Assembly (NCBI RefSeq): GCF_036884655.1
Contig: NC_088342.1
Location: 14,599,501-14,663,500, forward strand
Reading direction: 5' to 3'
Length of the DNA stretch: 64,000 nt
Origin: Musa acuminata AAA Group
Lineage: Eukaryota > Streptophyta > Magnoliopsida > Zingiberales > Musaceae
How positions within the stretch are numbered: position 1 is the stretch's first letter; each line of letters starts with the position of its first letter. The notes below the pieces were generated by a model. The model had not been told where the DNA came from. It was given only the letters and a program-made list of their open reading frames with translations, and did not search any database. A program made the position numbers and the translations under genes. Positions 58,831 through 64,000 of this stretch are shown here, one piece after another.

Positions 58831-59875
58831 AGAGTTTCTTTTAAAAAACATAATTATTTTCTAACATGATATTAACCTTACAATGTGGAACAGAGAACTT
58901 TCTGGCTATATTCATAAATTAATTTTTTTTATTATATAAGAAAAATCAATATAATGAATATTTGAGTTAATCTAAATCGAAGATCAAAACTCTTGTACAC
59001 CCCTCTCATATAAACCTTTACAACTCTTCTCTTCTTAGATCCAAGAAATCTTAGGAACACTAAAAGTTTCCTCTCACCAAAATCTTAAGTCTCAATATGT
59101 ATTTATAGAATCGAATTCTAATTTACTAAGGACCACTCTTGTTACTTGAATTTTTAATATAAATCCTAGTTTTGATCCACGAAGAAGTTCAGATCTAATA
59201 TAAACTCAAATAGTTTGAACACTCGTAAAATACTTACCAACACTAAACAATATCATGATTGAAGATGACATTAATATAGATATTGAGAAATATAGTATTA
59301 TCTTTCATTGTCATAAAATCCAATAAAATCATTTTATTTTCTTGATACAAATGCTCTTTTTTGAATCTCTCAAGCATTCTTGTCATGAAAGATATCTGAC
59401 TTGCATACTTGATGTCAATTTTATACATCTATAAACTAGCACCTGAAATATTCTTGGGCATAGCTGCAACGCAATAAAAGAACATAGTGGGAAATTCTGC
59501 ATGAAGCTTCATTACCTTCCAATCTCCAACGGTAAAACACCACAATAAAGCATCATCACCTTCCAATCTTCTCCCATCTTCGAACTTCACCATCTACTTA
59601 ATCTGTCGTCAGATCAAAATGCCGAAGGCCTTTTTATACAGAAGTGGAGTTCTTCCATCTCTGTTTAACAACCCAAACCAAAAGAAAGTTGTTTAGCAAT
59701 GAAATACAAGAGAAGCACATGAATGTCCCTCTAAGACGACTCATATAAATTAAATTTGATGCTTGATCCCTGGTTAGGAAGCACATCTCCTGGATCTGTG
59801 CAACGCCTGTCACCTTCCACCTCTGAGAATTATACGGTCTTGAATAAACGAGTAGACTTCAGTCAATCTATATTG
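58831..59875. other. Spacer and probable 3' UTR of the LBD gene
   Basis: AT-rich; no gene or repeat recognised. The part nearest 59875 should hold the 3' UTR of the LBD gene, which reads leftwards. Confidence 0.5.
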
Positions 59876-61137
59876 TTACTTTGAGATGGGAGGCGGCTCG
59901 CTGGTGGTCGACCGGTGCCTATCGAGGAGCTCCCTTGCTAATGCTTGGAGATCGCCGCCTCCACATCCGGGGTTCCCCAACACGTTCCTTGCCCTGTTGC
60001 TGAGCTGTGGCCGGAGCTCTGTGGGTGGTCTCTGCTGCTGCTGCTGAAGAGGCCATTCTGGCTGCACCTGAGGGTCGAACATTGTCGAGAGATCGCCGGT
60101 GGAGGGGAGGCTCGACGCCGATGTCAGGTCTGATGTTGAGAACGGTGTCGGTGCGAGGAGCGACGGTGGTGGGGGCGGTGGCGGAGGGGACGGCAGCTCC
60201 AACGTGGCTAGGTGGGCTTGTAAGTAGGACAGCTCTGCCTGCAGGCTGACAACCTATTTTGAAGCAACCATAATTCGATTATCGCACATTGATATACTCA
60301 GATCAAGTAAACGATCATGCCAAAGAAATGGAACATGCAGCAGTTTGTACGAGGGAATTAGACAGGAAGCTTGGATTTGTGATAACTGGTAAATTACCGA
60401 TCGAAGATGGCTACAATAATGGAGACGAGACTTTTATGTTTTAGATTTGCTAGAAAATATTACAACTTGGTAGTATATCAGATTATAACTACGATCCGAA
60501 AACAATCATACGTGGTTGTACAGCATTAGAACCAGAAAGAAAATCCCATCCAGACATTGCCAATGATGCATGCGAACACCGATATGATGGTCTCTTAATT
60601 TCTTTTTGCATGGCTGCCATCTTTCCCTTGAAAAGAGAGAATTCCATAGGAACGATGAAGGATTCTAGACTGTTTACACAGCTCCTATCAAATAAATACT
60701 ATGCATGCGAGCCAATGAACGGTTTCCTACTGCTGTTTAGGGGTGTGCACCTGTTGTTGGAGGGCGAAGATGTGAGCAACGCAACCGTAGACGGGGTCGC
60801 GGAGCCGTGCCTGGGCCTCGTAGCAGATAGTAATGACAGCGTCGTGCCGCTTGTGGGCAGGGATGTGTAGGAGGAGCTTCGAAGCGTTGCTGGCACCGAA
60901 CACCTTGTGCACCGCCGCGAAGCGCGCCGCGCCTTGCTCGGCATCGAAGTAAGGCGCGAATATGCACCCCGCCAAGCACTTCCTCCTCAGAAACTTGCAC
61001 GCCCCGCAGGGTCCAAGTCCACCGCCACCTCCTCCGCCGAAGCCTCCACCACCTCCTGCTCCTCCTCCTCCTACACCACCACCGACACTTCCACTTCCTC
61101 CCCCGACACTCAGACTTGGACTTACGTTACCACTCAT
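59876..61137 (-). CDS. LOB-domain transcription factor, class I, LBD18/LBD30-like, 254 aa, two exons
   Basis: Exon 1 is 61137-60751 (129 codons), exon 2 is 60253-59876, and the 497-bp intron has GT at 60750 and AG at 60254 in phase 0. The protein starts [20 protein letters not shown]; residues 12-41 are Gly-rich. The LOB domain begins near 42: C block [15 protein letters not shown] (Cys 44, 47, 54, 58), GAS block with [18 protein letters not shown] and RLRDPVYGC, then a Leu-rich coil ([18 protein letters not shown]) spanning the splice site. The C-terminus has a Pro run, [12 protein letters not shown], a Gln run and [12 protein letters not shown], which resembles LBD18/30-type proteins. Such nuclear proteins bind DNA and regulate root or vascular development. 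Every codon is open; no defect is seen. It is the only intact host gene found. Confidence 0.95.
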
Positions 61138-61622
61138 GTCACCTGATCACCTCCTCCTTCTCCCTGATTTCTCTTTTAACTTCGGGTTGGTCCTAACAAA
61201 AGATGAATTGACTGGTTTGTTGGTGAAAGGATCAAAGACAAAAGGAACACAAAGGGAGAAAATAAGATCGAAGGAGGTGTTCAAATGGAGTGAAGGAGAA
61301 TGGGATCAATGTGTTGGAGCGAATTACTGCTTGATGCCTGTTTGCTTTCGGTTTCTCTGTACTGATGAGTCTTTAAAGCCACTCCCAGCAGTCAATCCTA
61401 CCCTCGGCTCTCTCTCTCTCTCTCCTCTCAACGGTTAGCAGCTTGCGTGAAGCAAGCATCGTGAAAAACCAACCCAATATTTTCCCTATCATCTTCTCTC
61501 TTTTCTTGCTTGTCACTTTGCGGCAGTCTCCCCAACCAGCTGCTCTCTTCGCCTTCTCCTTCCCCCCTCCGTATAGCCGAATAAGAACTATATATTCTAT
61601 ATTTGGATTTATGTATAGCAAG
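61138..61622 (-). promoter_or_regulatory. 5' UTR and proximal promoter of the LBD gene
   Basis: On the minus strand a GA repeat (about 61405-61425) lies 270-290 bases upstream of the ATG, a common feature of plant 5' UTRs. A TATATAG-like sequence (reverse of about 61588-61598) is a possible TATA box. Neither is proven. Confidence 0.4.
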
Positions 61623-62034
61623 TGTGCATGGTAGGTGAATTACCGTGTCCGCGTCCATGTCTCTATAAGCGTGCAGGTAAATGCCGGATGCGTACAAGCT
61701 AAAAGACGCAACCTTCAACTTGAACTAGTTTCTATTGACCATAATGACTCTGATAGCAAATAAATATTATCTGATACAACTCGGTTGTTTCACTTCGCTC
61801 TGCTCTTACTTTTTGTTGCTTTGATCAAAGCCACTAAATAGTGATACTCTAGTCACTGTTGTTGGTCGCGTGGTTGCGATGAACACGAGTTCTACTAGAA
61901 TGTCGTATTTCTCTTGAAGAGAGCGTGGTAGAACGGAAAGAGACCAAAGATGACAAGGAGCAGTAGCTTCCATATCTGTGGTTCCAGTCCTACGTTGGAG
62001 TATATAACCGGTCTCTGGTCTCAATAATAAGATT

Positions 62035-62037
<3 letters not shown>
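61623..62037. other. Upstream intergenic DNA, nothing identified
   Basis: No coding signal or repeat recognised. It may contain distal promoter elements of the LBD gene. Confidence 0.5.

Positions 62038-62077
<40 letters not shown>
62038..62077. repeat. TA dinucleotide microsatellite
   Basis: About 20 TA units. Confidence 0.95.
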
Positions 62078-62079
<2 letters not shown>

Positions 62080-64000
62080 ACATGACATTGTTAAAATAAT
62101 GGAAACCTAATCCCGTGTCGTGCCAGATTATTGCTCGTTATCATCCAGGCTTTTCACTGAGGATAATAAATAGTGATAAAACAAGAGAGTTTCGAAACTA
62201 TATCTTTACACATGACACCAAGAATACAAGTGATAAGAGGGACTAATAGTCCTCACTAATGACCGTATATAATGATCTAAAGCAAGATCTTATTCCCCGA
62301 ATAAATCCCTCCGTCTCACTCTTTATGTGCTGTGAGTTGCATGATTGATGAGTTTCCACATGGATTAGTTACAAATTTTCTTAGAGTCAATAATTCATCG
62401 GCAAAGACGCTTTTGAATGTGGGCCACTGAAAAAAAAAAAAAGGAGAAACGCGATTCATTCCAACAACGCATTCTGCACCATCCCATGCAGTGCTGCCAC
62501 GTCTACACCATATTGGGCCCCACGCAGCTACACGTGAAAGTCACCTGTCCCGGGGCTGACTTCTGGCCGCTTGTTTCATCGGGGCCGTGATATTAAAAAT
62601 CGGTCGACCGAGGCAACAACTCCGATCGCTACAGTACATAACGGCGCGTCGCCGCGCCGTCCGCCTTCTGCCACGTACTGTCTTCTTTGACTGCAACAGC
62701 AACGCGTCAAGCTCGACGTCTCCGCCCGCTACATTTATTATCCTGGCTTTTCGTCTATATGAGCTCGGAACAACTTTGACTACGAACAAGATAGGGAAAG
62801 CAAGCGAAGCGAGCGACACGGTTATCTTCAAATTTTATGATACACTACCGAGCTTACGTAGATAAAAGTTCTTGGGAATCGACACATTCTGGCCATTCTT
62901 TTCTGGTCGTTTGGGATCAGTGTTTTCTATTAGTCCAAATCAATGGTGGAATGCATTCACAGAACTGCTCTGAATCCAGGTGGTTCGACTCTCTTTCTCC
63001 ATTCGTGTGGTCAGCGCATGGGGATCATCACAAAAGCAGAGAGATAAGCTTGCCTGACTTGCACTCCAGGTTTTCTGTAGCGGGGAGAGTGGGTTTTAAA
63101 TGAGGATGTTGCCACCTTGAGAAGGGGCAAGGGGACAGGAGTTACAACTTACAGTACAAAAAGGAAATGAGAGGACTCAAATATGGCAAGAATGTAATGC
63201 TTCCTACCACCTAAAAGCTCAACCAAACCCTTGCATTCTGATTGAATCCCCACATCAATGGCTATGTGAGTTTGTTGTCTTCGTTGGAGCAACTAATTAA
63301 AGGCCCATGTCTTGGCAATCTACTACGATCACCTAAAATAAAAAAAATTGGAAAACAGACTAAATATGCATAAATGCTAGGCTGGGGTTTTTCCTTGTTC
63401 CTTATTCAAGGTCACTGAAATGGCTGTTGAAAGAGAATGATGAAGTGTCTGCTCACTGTTTCTGGTTTGTAATGGCTTTGTTGGTGTGGTTGATTAGTGC
63501 ATAGAAGTTGAAGATGAGAAAAGTTTAATTAGGTGGATCTTAGTGGTCAAACTTTTGGGAACGAACGGTTAGGATTTAGAAAAAAAAGACAAAATAAGAT
63601 TGGAGTTAATTGCAGCAAACGAAGAGTCAAGCCGATCTTAGAAGGACGATGCTTCAAATTTTGGAAGGGACAAAGAAACAGACATACATCCAAGTGTTCC
63701 TTTATTTTCTTTGTGAAACACAATTCCATAAACAGTTGTGTGTTGATCTTTTGCCAAAAAAAAAATACAGCATGCCATAACATATATATTCCATGGACCA
63801 GATACCATCAATTAGGAATTGGTGATGTTCTAAGAATTGCGTGCTTACAGATTCGATTGACCAACAAAATGCTATAGAATTAGGTGATAACCAGCTGACT
63901 AAATGTTTGATTGTTAGAAAATTATTCATATGCGTGACAGTCAGCAATTCGGCCTATAACATATAATATCTTCGTTGCAAAGTTAGTGTTTAAATCATAG
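62078..64000. other. Intergenic DNA without identified genes
   Basis: Short frames exist on both strands but none has recognisable motifs. The part 62480-62740 is relatively GC-rich and contains GGGCCCCACG and CACGTG-like words typical of plant promoters (TGGGCCCCACGC near 62513, ACACGTGAAAG near 62530). It could be a promoter of a gene beyond the window or a distal part of the LBD promoter. The remainder is AT-rich. Confidence 0.45.

Noticed and set aside
60907..61438. Pro/Ser-rich plus-strand frames opposite LBD exon 1 and its upstream region
   Set aside because: Antisense shadows of the Gly-rich LBD N-terminus.
62541..63947. Short frames on both strands at the right end as genes
   Set aside because: No motifs, no paired splice signals, and no consistent coding composition.

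Overview
The window is plant nuclear DNA, almost entirely retrotransposon sequence, with one intact host gene near the right end. The evidence for a flowering plant is the set of plant-type Ty1/copia, Ty3/gypsy chromovirus and L1-type LINE families, all primed by initiator tRNA-Met, together with a class I LOB-domain (LBD) transcription factor gene with one intron. I lean towards a monocot, but the sequence does not prove it. No CRISPR array, tRNA, rRNA or viral insertion was seen.

Layout. 1-318 is the end of a gypsy LTR (element F). 319-27552 is a nest of copia elements. A degenerate SIRE/Maximus-like element on the minus strand (D; 15095-18467 and 25750-27552) carries two Angela/Tork-like copies in opposite orientations: C1 (plus, 319-15094) and C2 (minus, 18473-25744, flanked by CTAAC). 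C1 is in turn interrupted in gag by a gag-only SIRE-like element B (minus, 1948-9879, flanked by GCTAC). 27760-34825 is an L1-type LINE (LINE-1) split by gypsy-A (28450-33840, flanked by GTCTC). 35400-58830 is a second, longer LINE (LINE-2). It is split by gypsy-E (36410-42196, flanked by GCAAC), by a block with inverted-repeat ends (about 42499-51786), and by LTR-like material (53338-56345).

The inverted-repeat block carries a broken ankyrin-repeat/PGG-domain gene of the ITN1/ACD6 type. That gene is itself split by copia-G (43512-46307) and copia-H (46649-51133). Without those two insertions the block would be about 2 kb, the size of a gene-carrying MULE-type DNA transposon.

58831-64000 is low-repeat DNA containing the LBD gene (minus strand, two exons, 254 aa, LBD18/LBD30-like) and its upstream region.

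How the parts relate. Target-site duplications, read directly from the sequence, order the insertions: D before C1 and C2; C1 before B; each LINE before the gypsy copy inside it; the LINE-2 insertion before the inverted-repeat block; and that block before copia-G and copia-H. No TE coding region except the short gag of B is open from end to end. The most interesting signals are a set of four conserved-core hairpins with co-varying outer stems in the 5' leader of C1 and C2, the inverted-repeat block with the ankyrin/PGG gene, and arrays of GGTACC-centred imperfect palindromes next to the TATA box in SIRE-type LTRs.
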